From Lachnospiraceae bacterium (lineage in GTDB: Bacteria; Bacillota; Clostridia; Lachnospirales; Lachnospiraceae): DNA of 64,000 bases. The stretch's first letter is position 1, and every line of letters begins with the position of its first letter. Position numbers and translations under genes: made by a program. The stretch covers positions 1-64,000 of the forward strand of contig JAQYAV010000137.1 of the NCBI GenBank assembly GCA_029338675.1, given 5' to 3'. The notes beneath the pieces are model-generated. The model was not told the origin of the DNA. It saw nothing but the letters and a program-made list of their open reading frames with translations, and did no database searches. Positions 8,644 through 18,029 of this stretch are shown here, one piece after another.

Positions 8644-10326
8644 ATGAAACAGTTAACAGGCTCAGAAATCATTATTGAATGTTTAAAAGAGCAGGGTGTT
8701 GATACAGTATTTGGTTATCCAGGTGGAACAATACTTAATGTATATGATGCATTATATAAACATCAGGAAGAAATCCATCATATTTTAACATCTCATGAGC
8801 AAGGAGCTGCCCATGCTGCTGATGGATATGCAAGAGCAACAGGAAAGGTTGGAGTATGTATGGCTACTTCTGGTCCTGGTGCAACAAATTTAGTAACAGG
8901 TATTGCAACTGCTTATATGGATTCTATCCCATTAGTTGCTATAACAGCTAATGTTGGTGTTACATTACTTGGAAAGGATAGCTTTCAGGAGGTTGATATT
9001 GCTGGGGTTGTTATGCCAATAACAAAACATAGCTTTATAGTTAAGAATGTTCATGAACTTGCTGGTACAATTAGAAGAGCCTTTAAGATTGCTAAAACTG
9101 GAAGGCCAGGACCTGTTTTAGTTGATATTACTAAAGATGTAACTGCAAACTTAGCTGATTATGAGCCAAAGGTTCCAGAGGCAATTGAAAGAGTTACTTC
9201 TACAATTAAGGCTGATGATTTAGATGCAGCAATTAAATTGATTGAAAAGAGTGAAAAACCATTTGTTATGGTAGGTGGCGGTGTAATTACTGCTGATGCT
9301 ACTGATGAATTAAAGAAATTCGTTGAGAAGATTGATGCTCCAGTATGTGATACATTAATGGGTAAGGGCGCATTTGACGGAAATAGCGAAAGATATACTG
9401 GCATGATTGGTATGCATGGCACAAAGACATCAAACTTTGGTGTAAATAAGGCTGACTTACTTATTGTTGTTGGTGCAAGATTTTCAGATCGTGTTATTGG
9501 TAATGCAAGTAAATTTGCATCAGATGCGAAGATTTTACATATTGATGTTGATGCGGCAGAAATTAATAAAAATATTGAAGTTGATTGTAGTATTGTTGGG
9601 GACGCAAAAGAAGTATTAAAGATGTTAGCTTCAAGAATTAAATCTTCTAAGAAACCTGAGTGGATGGCAGAAATTGCACAGATTAAGAAAGACCATCCGG
9701 AAACTGTTGATATGAATAGTATGTGTGGACCTGCTATTATCAATAAGATATTCGAGATTACAGAAGGTAAAGCTACAATTACCACAGATGTTGGACAGCA
9801 TCAGATGTGGGCTGCTCAGTACTTTAAGTATTCAAGACCAAGACAGTTCCTTTCATCAGGTGGACTTGGTACAATGGGATTTGGTGTAGGCGCTTGTATA
9901 GGTGCTAAGGTAGGTAAGCCAGAAAATATTACAGTTAATATTGCAGGTGATGGTTGCTTTAGAATGAACATGAATGAAATTGCTACTGCAGCTAGATATA
10001 ATATTCCAATTATTCAAGTAGTAATTAATAACAAAGTGCTTGGAATGGTTAGACAGTGGCAGACATTGTTCTATGATCAGCGTTATTCAAATACAATACT
10101 TAATGATAATGTTGATTTCGTTAAAGTTGCAGATGCACTTGGCGCAACTGGAATGAGAGTTAATTCTATTGCAGAATTCGAAGAGGCATTTACAAAAGCT
10201 GTTTCAATGAATTCACCAGTAGTTATTGAGTGTATGATTGATAAAGATGATAAGGTATGGCCAATGGTTGCTCCAGGTGCAGCAATTGAAACATGCTTTG
10301 ATGATAAAGATTTAGAGAATAATTAG
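8644..10326 (+). CDS. ilvB: Acetolactate synthase, catalytic subunit
   Basis: 560 aa, the size of biosynthetic AHAS large subunits. Thiamine-diphosphate enzyme condensing pyruvate to acetolactate, or with 2-ketobutyrate to acetohydroxybutyrate. Seen: FGYPGGTILNVYDAL, the catalytic glutamate in TSHEQGAAHAADGYARA, the FAD-domain GARFSDR, and the ThDP/Mg motif GDGCFRMNMNEIATA. The VRQWQ segment favours the anabolic AHAS type over catabolic AlsS. No ilvN small-subunit gene follows; serC comes next after 12 bp. It has its own promoter 100 bases upstream. Confidence 0.95.
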   Translation: MKQLTGSEIIIECLKEQGVDTVFGYPGGTILNVYDALYKHQEEIHHILTSHEQGAAHAADGYARATGKVGVCMATSGPGATNLVTGIATAYMDSIPLVAITANVGVTLLGKDSFQEVDIAGVVMPITKHSFIVKNVHELAGTIRRAFKIAKTGRPGPVLVDITKDVTANLADYEPKVPEAIERVTSTIKADDLDAAIKLIEKSEKPFVMVGGGVITADATDELKKFVEKIDAPVCDTLMGKGAFDGNSERYTGMIGMHGTKTSNFGVNKADLLIVVGARFSDRVIGNASKFASDAKILHIDVDAAEINKNIEVDCSIVGDAKEVLKMLASRIKSSKKPEWMAEIAQIKKDHPETVDMNSMCGPAIINKIFEITEGKATITTDVGQHQMWAAQYFKYSRPRQFLSSGGLGTMGFGVGACIGAKVGKPENITVNIAGDGCFRMNMNEIATAARYNIPIIQVVINNKVLGMVRQWQTLFYDQRYSNTILNDNVDFVKVADALGATGMRVNSIAEFEEAFTKAVSMNSPVVIECMIDKDDKVWPMVAPGAAIETCFDDKDLENN

Positions 10327-10338
10327 GAGGATAATAAA

Positions 10339-11421
10339 ATGGCAAGAGTTTATAATTTTTCAGCTGGACCTTCAGTATTACCTGAAGCAGTATTAAAACA
10401 AGCAGCAGATGAGATGTTGGATTACAAGGGATCTGGAATGAGCGTAATGGAAATGAGCCACAGATCAAAGGTATATGATAACATTATTAAGGAAGCAGAG
10501 AAGGATTTAAGAGATCTTCTTGCAATTCCTGACAACTATAAGGTGTTATTTCTTCAGGGTGGTGCATCACAGCAGTTTGCTGCTATTCCAATGAACCTTA
10601 TGAAAAATGGTGTTGCAGATTATATTATTACTGGACAGTGGGCAAAGAAAGCTTACGAAGAAGCTAAGAAATATGGTACTGCTAATGCTATAGCATCGTC
10701 AGCTGATAAAACATTCTCGTATATTCCAGATTGTTCAGATCTTCCAATTTCAGAGGATGCAGATTATGTTTATATTTGTCATAATAATACAATTTATGGT
10801 ACAGCATTCAAGGAGCTTCCTAATACAAAGGGTAAGATTCTTGTAGCTGATATGTCATCAGATATTTTATCACAGCCTGTAAATGTATCAGATTACGGTA
10901 TGATTTATTTTGGAGTTCAAAAGAATGTTGGACCAGCAGGTGTAGTTGTGGTTATTATTAGAGAAGATTTAATTAGAGATGATGTTATGCCATTTACTCC
11001 AACAATGCTTAAGTACAAGACTCAGGCAGATAATGATTCTCTTTACAATACTCCTCCATGTTATGGAATATATATTTGTGGATTAGTATTTAAGTGGGTT
11101 AAGGAAATGGGTGGCCTTGAGGCTATGAAGATTCATAATGAAAAGAAAGCAGCTATTTTGTATGATTTCCTTGATTCTTCAAAAATGTTCAAGGGTACAG
11201 TAGTTCCTAAGGATCGTTCTTTAATGAATGTTCCATTTGTAACAGGAAATGATGAGTTAGATGCAAAATTTGTTAAGGAAGCCACTGAAGCAGGTTTTGT
11301 TAACCTTAAGGGACATAGAAGTGTTGGCGGTATGAGAGCAAGTATTTATAATGCTATGCCAATCGAAGGTGTTCAGAAACTTGTTGAGTTTATGAAGGCT
11401 TTTGAAGAAGCTAATTCTTAA
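10339..11421 (+). CDS. serC: Phosphoserine aminotransferase
   Basis: 360 aa, normal length. PLP enzyme converting 3-phosphohydroxypyruvate to phosphoserine. Seen: the N-terminal YNFSAGPSVLPEAVL, FLQGGASQQFAAIPMN, and the PLP-lysine region MIYFGVQKNVGPAGV. It starts 12 bp after ilvB with AGGAGG, so it is co-transcribed with ilvB. A hairpin separates it from serA. Confidence 0.97.
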   Translation: MARVYNFSAGPSVLPEAVLKQAADEMLDYKGSGMSVMEMSHRSKVYDNIIKEAEKDLRDLLAIPDNYKVLFLQGGASQQFAAIPMNLMKNGVADYIITGQWAKKAYEEAKKYGTANAIASSADKTFSYIPDCSDLPISEDADYVYICHNNTIYGTAFKELPNTKGKILVADMSSDILSQPVNVSDYGMIYFGVQKNVGPAGVVVVIIREDLIRDDVMPFTPTMLKYKTQADNDSLYNTPPCYGIYICGLVFKWVKEMGGLEAMKIHNEKKAAILYDFLDSSKMFKGTVVPKDRSLMNVPFVTGNDELDAKFVKEATEAGFVNLKGHRSVGGMRASIYNAMPIEGVQKLVEFMKAFEEANS

Positions 11422-11431
11422 GGAGTATTAT

Positions 11432-11483
11432 TGTATATATTGGTTACTGTGAGCAAGCTTGCTTGCAGTAATCGTATATAATT
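11432..11483 (+). promoter_or_regulatory. Long hairpin between serC and serA
   Basis: GGTTACTGTGAGCAAG (11442-11457) pairs with CTTGCTTGCAGTAATC (11458-11473) with few wobbles; AT-rich flanks may extend the stem. No T-run follows, so it is unlikely to be a full terminator. It may stabilise or process the mRNA, or tune serA. Confidence 0.6.
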
Positions 11484-11518
11484 TTAAATATCAATTGATT
11501 AAAAAAGGGAGAATGGAA

Positions 11519-12682
11519 ATGGTTAAGGTAAATTGCTTAAATCCAATTGCAAAATGCGGTATGGATTTACTTACAGATAATTATGAAAAAGTTGATAATT
11601 TTGCAGATGCAGAAGCGGTATTAGTTAGAAGTGCAGCAATGCATGATTTAGAGTTGCCAGATAGTCTTCTTGCTGTTGCAAGAGCTGGTGCTGGTGTTAA
11701 CAATATTCCACTTGATAAGTGTGCTGAAAAGGGTATTGTTGTATTTAATACTCCAGGTGCTAATGCTAATGGTGTTAAGGAAATTGTTATTGCTGGATTA
11801 TTATTAGCTTCTCGTGACTTAATGGGTGGATACAATTGGGTGAAAGAGAATGCGACAGACGAGAATATTGCTAAAGCTGTTGAAAAACAAAAGTCAAAGT
11901 ATGCTGGTAATGAAATAATGGGCAAAAAGCTTGGTGTTATTGGTCTTGGTGCAATTGGTGCAAAGGTTGCAAATATTGCATTTAGATTAGGAATGGAAGT
12001 ATATGGATATGATCCATATGTTTCAGTAGATGCTGCTTGGACTTTATCAAGACATGTAAAACATATTACTAATGTAGAAGATATTTTCAGAGAGTGTGAT
12101 TATATAACTCTTCATGTTCCTGCACTTGATTCAACAAAGAACATGATTAACAAAGATGCATTTGCAATTATGAAGGATAATGTTAAGATTCTTAATTTTT
12201 CAAGAGATATTCTTGTAAATGATGACGATATGATTGAGGCTCTTGCATCAGGTAAGGTTGCTAAGTATGTAACTGATTTCCCTAATGTTAAGATTGCTGG
12301 TGTAGATAATGTTATTACTCTTCCACACCTTGGTGCTTCAACAGAAGAATCTGAAGATAATTGTGCAATTATGGCTGTAAAGCAGATTATGGATTATATT
12401 GAGAATGGTAATATCAAGAATTCTGTTAATTATCCAGCTTGCGATGCAGGAGTATGTAATTCAGAGTCAAGAATTACAGTATGTCATAAGAATATTCCTA
12501 ATATGATTACTAGATTTACTGGTGTATTTGCTGATAAGGGTATTAATGTTACAGATATGGTAAGTAAATCAAGTGGTGATTGGGCTTATACAATTTTAGA
12601 TACAGCAGCAAAGTCAAACGATGAAATTGTTAAGTTGATTGAAGCAATTGATGGCGTTGTTAAGGTTAGAGTAGTTAAATAG
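11519..12682 (+). CDS. serA: D-3-phosphoglycerate dehydrogenase, short form
   Basis: 387 aa from ATG 11519. The track start at 11459 lies inside the hairpin; AAGGGAG at about 11506-11511 fits 11519. First enzyme of serine synthesis. Seen: the NAD-binding GLGAIGAKVANIA, the active-site LPHLGASTEESEDN, and a C-terminal ACT domain (from about residue 320, ITRFTGVFADKGINVTDM). This is the short SerA without the ASB domain. ACT domains usually sense serine, so feedback control is likely. Confidence 0.95.
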   Translation: MVKVNCLNPIAKCGMDLLTDNYEKVDNFADAEAVLVRSAAMHDLELPDSLLAVARAGAGVNNIPLDKCAEKGIVVFNTPGANANGVKEIVIAGLLLASRDLMGGYNWVKENATDENIAKAVEKQKSKYAGNEIMGKKLGVIGLGAIGAKVANIAFRLGMEVYGYDPYVSVDAAWTLSRHVKHITNVEDIFRECDYITLHVPALDSTKNMINKDAFAIMKDNVKILNFSRDILVNDDDMIEALASGKVAKYVTDFPNVKIAGVDNVITLPHLGASTEESEDNCAIMAVKQIMDYIENGNIKNSVNYPACDAGVCNSESRITVCHKNIPNMITRFTGVFADKGINVTDMVSKSSGDWAYTILDTAAKSNDEIVKLIEAIDGVVKVRVVK

Positions 12683-12705
12683 CTAATTTGGAGGAATAAT
12701 TAATT

Positions 12706-13791
12706 ATGAGTGAGAAGTTAAAAGTTGGTATTCTTGGTGGTACTGGAATGGTAGGACAGAGATTTATTTCTTTGCTTGAGAATCATCCATGGTTTGAGGT
12801 AACAACAATTGCAGCAAGTCCAAGAAGTGCTGGAAAGACATATGAAGAAGCTGTTGGTGGAAGATGGAAGATGGATACTCCAATGCCAGAAGCTGTAAAA
12901 AATTTAGTTGTTTATAATGTAAATGAAGTAGAAAAGGTTGCTTCTACAGTTGATTTTGTATTTAGTGCAGTTGATATGTCTAAGGATGAAATTAAAGCAA
13001 TCGAAGAAGCATATGCAAAAACTGAAACACCAGTTGTGTCAAATAATAGTGCACATAGATGGACTCCAGATGTACCAATGGTAGTTCCTGAAATTAATCC
13101 AGAACATATGAAGGTTATTGATTTCCAGAAAAAGAGACTTGGTACTACAAGAGGATTTGTTGCAGTTAAGCCTAATTGTTCAATCCAGTCATATGCACCT
13201 GTACTTACTGCATGGAAAGAGTTTGAACCATATGAGGTTGTTGCAACAACATATCAGGCAATTTCTGGAGCAGGTAAGAATTTTCAGGATTGGCCAGAGA
13301 TGGTTGGAAATATAATTCCGTTTATTGGTGGTGAAGAAGAGAAATCTGAAAAAGAGCCACTTAGAATTTGGGGAGAAATTAAGGATGGTGTTATTGTGCC
13401 AGCTGAGTCTCCAAAGATTACATGTCAGTGTATTAGAGTACCTGTTTTAAATGGTCATACAGCTGCTGTATTTGTTAAATTTAAGAAGAAGCCTACAAAG
13501 GAACAGCTTATAGAAAAGCTTCTCGCATTTAAGGGTGTTCCACAGGAACTCGAGCTTCCAAGTGCTCCAAAGCAGTTTATTCAGTATATGGAAGAAGATA
13601 ATAGACCACAGGTTTCTCTTGATGTTGATTTCGAAAAGGGAATGGGAATTAGCGTAGGAAGAATTAGAGAAGATTCAATCTACGATTGGAAATTCGTTGG
13701 TTTATCACATAATACAGTAAGAGGTGCTGCAGGTGGAGCTGTTCTTTGTGCAGAACTCTTAAAGGCTCAGGGTTACATAACAAAGAAATAA
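12706..13791 (+). CDS. asd: Aspartate-semialdehyde dehydrogenase
   Basis: 361 aa, of the archaeal/fungal-like ASADH type. It reduces aspartyl phosphate to aspartate semialdehyde for lysine, threonine and methionine synthesis. Seen: the NADP motif GGTGMVGQRFISLL, the nucleophile cysteine in KPNCSIQSYAP, TYQAISGAGK, and a C-terminal SVGRIRED with the substrate-binding arginine. GGAG precedes the ATG. It follows serA by 23 bp, so aspartate-family and serine synthesis appear linked in one transcript. Confidence 0.95.
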   Translation: MSEKLKVGILGGTGMVGQRFISLLENHPWFEVTTIAASPRSAGKTYEEAVGGRWKMDTPMPEAVKNLVVYNVNEVEKVASTVDFVFSAVDMSKDEIKAIEEAYAKTETPVVSNNSAHRWTPDVPMVVPEINPEHMKVIDFQKKRLGTTRGFVAVKPNCSIQSYAPVLTAWKEFEPYEVVATTYQAISGAGKNFQDWPEMVGNIIPFIGGEEEKSEKEPLRIWGEIKDGVIVPAESPKITCQCIRVPVLNGHTAAVFVKFKKKPTKEQLIEKLLAFKGVPQELELPSAPKQFIQYMEEDNRPQVSLDVDFEKGMGISVGRIREDSIYDWKFVGLSHNTVRGAAGGAVLCAELLKAQGYITKK

Positions 13792-13868
13792 TTAAGCATA
13801 ATATAATATTGGGGTATTATTTTCTCCCATAAAATACAGTTACCATTAATCAGGAGGCAACACTATTT

Positions 13869-14435
13869 ATGAGAAAATTGATTTTAGTCACATCGCCACC
13901 GGCATGTGGCAAGACATTTATTTCTAAGAAATTAGCTAAGGCGCTTAACAATTGTGTATATTTGGATAAGGATACACTTATTGTACTATCAAAACAGATT
14001 TTTAAGGTTGCAAATGAAGAGTATAACAGATCTTCTGACTTCTTCAAAAAAGAAATTAGAGATTATGAATATTATGCAGTTTTGGATTTAGCATTTGAAG
14101 CATTAGAATACAATGATACAGTATTGATTAATGCTCCTTTTACAAGTGAAATTCGTGATAATGAATATCTTAATAATTTAAGGGCAAAGCTTAAAGAAAG
14201 AGATGCTGAATTATTTGTTGTTTGGGTGTACACAGATGTTGAAGTATGTCATCAGAGAATGATTAAGCGTGCTTCGGATAGAGATTCGTGGAAGTTGGCA
14301 CATTGGAATGAATATATTGCAACTCAAAACTTTACAATCCCTAAGAATATTCCTGAATTATTTGTCTTTAATAATTCTTCAGAGGAGGATTATAAAAAAT
14401 CAATTAATGATGCTGTTGAGGCAATTCGTAGCTAG
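13869..14435 (+). CDS. Small P-loop ATPase/kinase-like protein (AAA_33 type)
   Basis: 188 aa. The N-terminus has a Walker A loop, VTSPPACGKTFISKKLA. Other seen features are a DKDTL segment like the acceptor region of small-molecule kinases, FVVWVYTDVEVCHQRM (Walker-B/LID-like), and an arginine-rich RASDRDSWK lid. This is the build of the AAA_33/shikimate-kinase-like/zeta-toxin superfamily; the substrate is unknown. AGGAGG lies 11 bases before the ATG. It sits between asd and the DUF1015 gene, so a role in amino-acid metabolism is possible, but only by position. Confidence 0.7.
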   Translation: MRKLILVTSPPACGKTFISKKLAKALNNCVYLDKDTLIVLSKQIFKVANEEYNRSSDFFKKEIRDYEYYAVLDLAFEALEYNDTVLINAPFTSEIRDNEYLNNLRAKLKERDAELFVVWVYTDVEVCHQRMIKRASDRDSWKLAHWNEYIATQNFTIPKNIPELFVFNNSSEEDYKKSINDAVEAIRS

Positions 14436-14473
14436 TGTGAATTATTATTTAGATATTCTAGGAGAATAAAAGT

Positions 14474-15700
14474 ATGGCATTAATTAAGCCTTTTTGTGCA
14501 TATCGACCTAGGAAAGATATAGTAAGTGCTGTAGCTGCTTTACCATATGATGTTTATAACAGAGAAGAGGCTAAAGAGGTTGTAGCAAAAAATCCGTTAT
14601 CTTTTCTTAGAATAGATAGAGCTGAAACTCAATTTGATGATTCGATTAGTACATATGATCCTTGTGTGTACAATAAAGCTAAAGAATTATTAAATGATAT
14701 GATATCTAAAGGTCAATATGTTTTAGAAAATAAAAAAGCATTTTATGTTTATGAGCTTACTATGGATGGAAGAACTCAGACTGGTATTGTTGGCTGTGCA
14801 TCAATAGATGATTATATGAATAATGTAATCAAAAAGCATGAGAATACTCGAGAAGAAAAAGAGATTGATAGAATTAATCATGTTGATATTTGTGATGCAC
14901 AAACTGGTCCAATATTTCTTGCGTATAGGGCACAAAAACAAATTGATGATTTAATAGAAGTTGTTAAGAAACAAGATCCAGAATATTCATTTTATTCAGA
15001 GGATGGAATAAAACATCAGGTGTATGTTATTACAGATGAAGATAAAATAAATATATTATCTGATGCTTTTTCTAAAATGAATGAAATTTATATTGCTGAT
15101 GGACATCACAGAGCCGCTTCAGCTGTTAAGGTTGGAATAAAACGTCGTAATGAAAAAAATGAAATTGGTTTAGAGTCTGATTTCTTTTTGTCAGTATTGT
15201 TTCCTGATAATCAGTTGAAGATTTTACCATATAATAGAGTGGTAAGTGATTTAAATGGTCATACTGAAGAAGAATTTTTTGAACTTGTGTCTGAGAAGTT
15301 TAATATAATAAAATGTGATGATAAGGTTAGTCCTAGTGAAAAGTTTACATATGGAATGTTTGTTAATGAACAATGGTATATGTTGACTGCTAAAAATGAT
15401 ATACGCGTTGATGATCCTGTAGAAGGGTTAGATGTATCTATATTACAGAATAATTTACTTAATCCTATTTTAGGAATCAAAGATCCTAGAACGGATAAGA
15501 GAATTGATTTTGTTGGAGGAATAAGAGGGCTAGCAGAACTAGAAAAGAGAACTAGAGAGGATATGAAGATTGCGTTTTCAATGTATCCGACATCAATAAA
15601 AGAACTTTTTGATGTTGCTGATGCAGGAATGCTTATGCCTCCTAAGTCTACTTGGTTTGAACCTAAACTAAGAAGTGGTATATTTATCCATAAATTGTAG
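14474..15700 (+). CDS. DUF1015 family protein
   Basis: 408 aa, the usual length of the DUF1015 (COG4198) family. Seen: the family N-terminus IKPFCAYRPRKDIVSAVAAL, LPYDVYNREEAKE, the core ENTREEKEIDR, and the signature YIADGHHRAASAV with its conserved DGHHR. The biochemical role is not established as far as I know; the histidine-rich signature suggests phosphate or nucleotide chemistry. DUF1015 genes are often found beside serA/serC, as here, which supports a serine-linked role. It starts 38 bp after the kinase-like gene with a GGAG site and ends 19 bp before glgB. Confidence 0.85.
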   Translation: MALIKPFCAYRPRKDIVSAVAALPYDVYNREEAKEVVAKNPLSFLRIDRAETQFDDSISTYDPCVYNKAKELLNDMISKGQYVLENKKAFYVYELTMDGRTQTGIVGCASIDDYMNNVIKKHENTREEKEIDRINHVDICDAQTGPIFLAYRAQKQIDDLIEVVKKQDPEYSFYSEDGIKHQVYVITDEDKINILSDAFSKMNEIYIADGHHRAASAVKVGIKRRNEKNEIGLESDFFLSVLFPDNQLKILPYNRVVSDLNGHTEEEFFELVSEKFNIIKCDDKVSPSEKFTYGMFVNEQWYMLTAKNDIRVDDPVEGLDVSILQNNLLNPILGIKDPRTDKRIDFVGGIRGLAELEKRTREDMKIAFSMYPTSIKELFDVADAGMLMPPKSTWFEPKLRSGIFIHKL

Positions 15701-15719
15701 GAGAGGAGAATCTTTTGAA

Positions 15720-17918
15720 ATGACCAAAAGAAAAGAAGTTTTTGCAATAAATTGGATGGAAGTTGAAGCTTTAGTTAAGGGTAAACATAATAATCCACAT
15801 CATATACTCGGTATGCATGAGTGTATGGATGATTTGTTTGTGAATGTGTTTTTTCCACAAGCTAAGGTAGTAACAATAACAGATATATCGACAAAGAAAA
15901 AGTACACTCTGGTATCTGAAAGGGTATCAGGGTTCTTTTCAGTTGTTATAAAAGATATGAAGCGCTTTGAATATAAGGTGTGTGTTAAGCTTGAGAATGG
16001 ACAAGAGCTTTCATATTTAGATCCTTATGTTTATGAGCCTGTTATTGATCCAATAGATATATGTTTGTTTAATGAGGGCAAGCATTATGACATCTATGAA
16101 AAATTAGGCGCTCATCCTATGGTTGTAGATGGAGTAGAAGGTGTTTTATTTGCAGTTTGGGCACCAAATGCAGATAGAGTGTCTGTAGTAGGTAATTTTA
16201 ATAATTGGAATGGTTTAGTACATCCAATGAGAAAACTTGATTATTCTGGAATATATGAATTATTTATTCCTGGAAAATTTATTGGTGAAATATATAAATT
16301 TGAAATTAGCGCAAAAGATGGTAGCGTATTTATGAAGAGTGATCCATATGCATTCAGCAGTGAGGTTAGACCTGCAAATGCATCTAGAATCGTGGATATG
16401 TCTTACAAATGGAAAGATTCAAAATGGATGCTTAAACGTGATGAAATTTCAAATGTTGACAAACCTATGTCTATATATGAGGTTCATCTTGGTGCCTGGA
16501 GAAAGCCTGATGATGGTCGAGAATTCTATAATTATAGAGATATTGCTGTTTCCTTAGCGGATTATATGAATAAAATGAATTATAATTATGTAGAATTGCT
16601 GCCTATTATGGAACATCCTTATGATCCATCGTGGGGATATCAGGTTACTGGATATTATGCTCCTACATCTAGATATGGCTCTCCAACAGATTTTATGTAT
16701 TTTGTTGACTATATGCATAGCAAAGGTATAGGTGTTATTCTTGATTGGGTGCCAGCTCATTTTCCTAAAGATAATCATGGATTAGGCAGATTTGATGGTA
16801 CATGTTTATATGAACACGAGGATCCAAGACAAGGGGAACATCCTCATTGGGGAACATATATATATAATTATGGGCGAAATGAAGTAAGAAATTTCTTGGT
16901 CGCTAATGCCTTATATTGGGTAAGAAAATATCATGTAGATGGAATTAGAATGGATGCAGTTGCTTCTATGCTTTATTTAGATTATGGCAGAGGATATGGT
17001 GAGTGGATTCCAAATAAATTTGGAGGAAATGAGAACCTTGAAGCAATTCAGTTCATTAAAGAAGTGAATGAAAAAATAAAAGAAGAATCTAAGTCAGTTA
17101 TGATGATTGCAGAAGAATCTACTGCATGGCCAATGATGACACATTCTATTGCAGAAGGTGGTATGGGCTTCGATTTTAAATGGAATATGGGATGGATGAA
17201 TGATTTCCTTTCATATATGAAATTAGATCCATTATATAGAAAATATCATCATAATGAATTGACATTTAGCATGATGTATGCATTTAGTGAGAATTTTATG
17301 CTTGTGTTATCTCATGATGAAGTAGTTCATGGAAAAGGCTCTATGATTGAAAAAATGCCAGGTGGATATGAAGATAAATTCTCAAATCTTAGAACAGCGT
17401 ATGGATATATGATGACTCACCCAGGTAAAAAATTATTGTTTATGGGACAAGAGTTTGCGCAATTTTCTGAGTTTAATGAGGCAGGAGAACTTGACTGGTC
17501 TTTATTTGAATTTGATGCACATGTTTGTATTCATGAGTATGTAAAAGAACTTAATAAGCTATATCTTGAAGAGCCTGCACTATATGAATTAGATTCATCA
17601 CCAGAAGGATTTCAATGGATAAATTGTAATAATGCCAGTGCTAGTATGTTATCATTTATTCGTAAAGGAAAAGAAGAAAAAGATACATTACTTGTTGTTT
17701 GTAATTTCACACCAAATTGCTATAAGGCATATAAATTAGCAACTCCTTATGCTGGCAAATGGAAAGAGATTTTTTCTAGTGATTGTGCTAGATTTGGTGG
17801 GGATGGACAGAATAATAAAGTGGCTAAACAGACTAAAAAAGGTGAATGTGACGGATTTGAACAGTATATTTCAATAAATGTCCCATCGCTATCTGTATCT
17901 ATTTTCAAAAAACAATGA
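15720..17918 (+). CDS. glgB: 1,4-alpha-glucan branching enzyme
   Basis: 732 aa from ATG 15720, preceded by GGAGAGGAGA; the track start at 15675 lies inside the DUF1015 gene. Forms alpha-1,6 branches in glycogen. An N-terminal CBM48-type region (for example FAVWAPNADRVSVVGNFNNW) precedes a GH13 barrel. Seen: DWVPAHFPKDNHGL, the nucleophile Asp412 in GIRMDAVASMLYLDYG, the acid/base Glu465 in IAEESTAWP, and LVLSHDEVVHGKGS. The spacing between Asp412 and Glu465 matches E. coli GlgB. No other glg gene lies nearby. A terminator follows. Confidence 0.97.
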   Translation: MTKRKEVFAINWMEVEALVKGKHNNPHHILGMHECMDDLFVNVFFPQAKVVTITDISTKKKYTLVSERVSGFFSVVIKDMKRFEYKVCVKLENGQELSYLDPYVYEPVIDPIDICLFNEGKHYDIYEKLGAHPMVVDGVEGVLFAVWAPNADRVSVVGNFNNWNGLVHPMRKLDYSGIYELFIPGKFIGEIYKFEISAKDGSVFMKSDPYAFSSEVRPANASRIVDMSYKWKDSKWMLKRDEISNVDKPMSIYEVHLGAWRKPDDGREFYNYRDIAVSLADYMNKMNYNYVELLPIMEHPYDPSWGYQVTGYYAPTSRYGSPTDFMYFVDYMHSKGIGVILDWVPAHFPKDNHGLGRFDGTCLYEHEDPRQGEHPHWGTYIYNYGRNEVRNFLVANALYWVRKYHVDGIRMDAVASMLYLDYGRGYGEWIPNKFGGNENLEAIQFIKEVNEKIKEESKSVMMIAEESTAWPMMTHSIAEGGMGFDFKWNMGWMNDFLSYMKLDPLYRKYHHNELTFSMMYAFSENFMLVLSHDEVVHGKGSMIEKMPGGYEDKFSNLRTAYGYMMTHPGKKLLFMGQEFAQFSEFNEAGELDWSLFEFDAHVCIHEYVKELNKLYLEEPALYELDSSPEGFQWINCNNASASMLSFIRKGKEEKDTLLVVCNFTPNCYKAYKLATPYAGKWKEIFSSDCARFGGDGQNNKVAKQTKKGECDGFEQYISINVPSLSVSIFKKQ

Positions 17919-17935
17919 TTATAGAATAAAACAGT

Positions 17936-17993
17936 AACCCTAGAAAGCATTATGAAATTCATAGGAGTTTTGTGGTGATTTCTAGGGTTTTAT
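17936..17993 (+). terminator. Terminator after glgB
   Basis: AACCCTAGAAA (17936-17946) pairs perfectly with TTTCTAGGGTT (17979-17989). The 32-nt loop contains a smaller palindrome (TATGAA-A-TTCATA). The T tail is short (TTTTATT). Confidence 0.65.
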
Positions 17994-18029
17994 TAGTGAA
18001 TTTATATGTATCATATAGGAGGCAAATGT

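Noticed and set aside
9159-9785. 208-aa minus-strand ORF inside ilvB
   Set aside because: It is a shadow of a clear ilvB reading frame, without a start site or recognisable protein.
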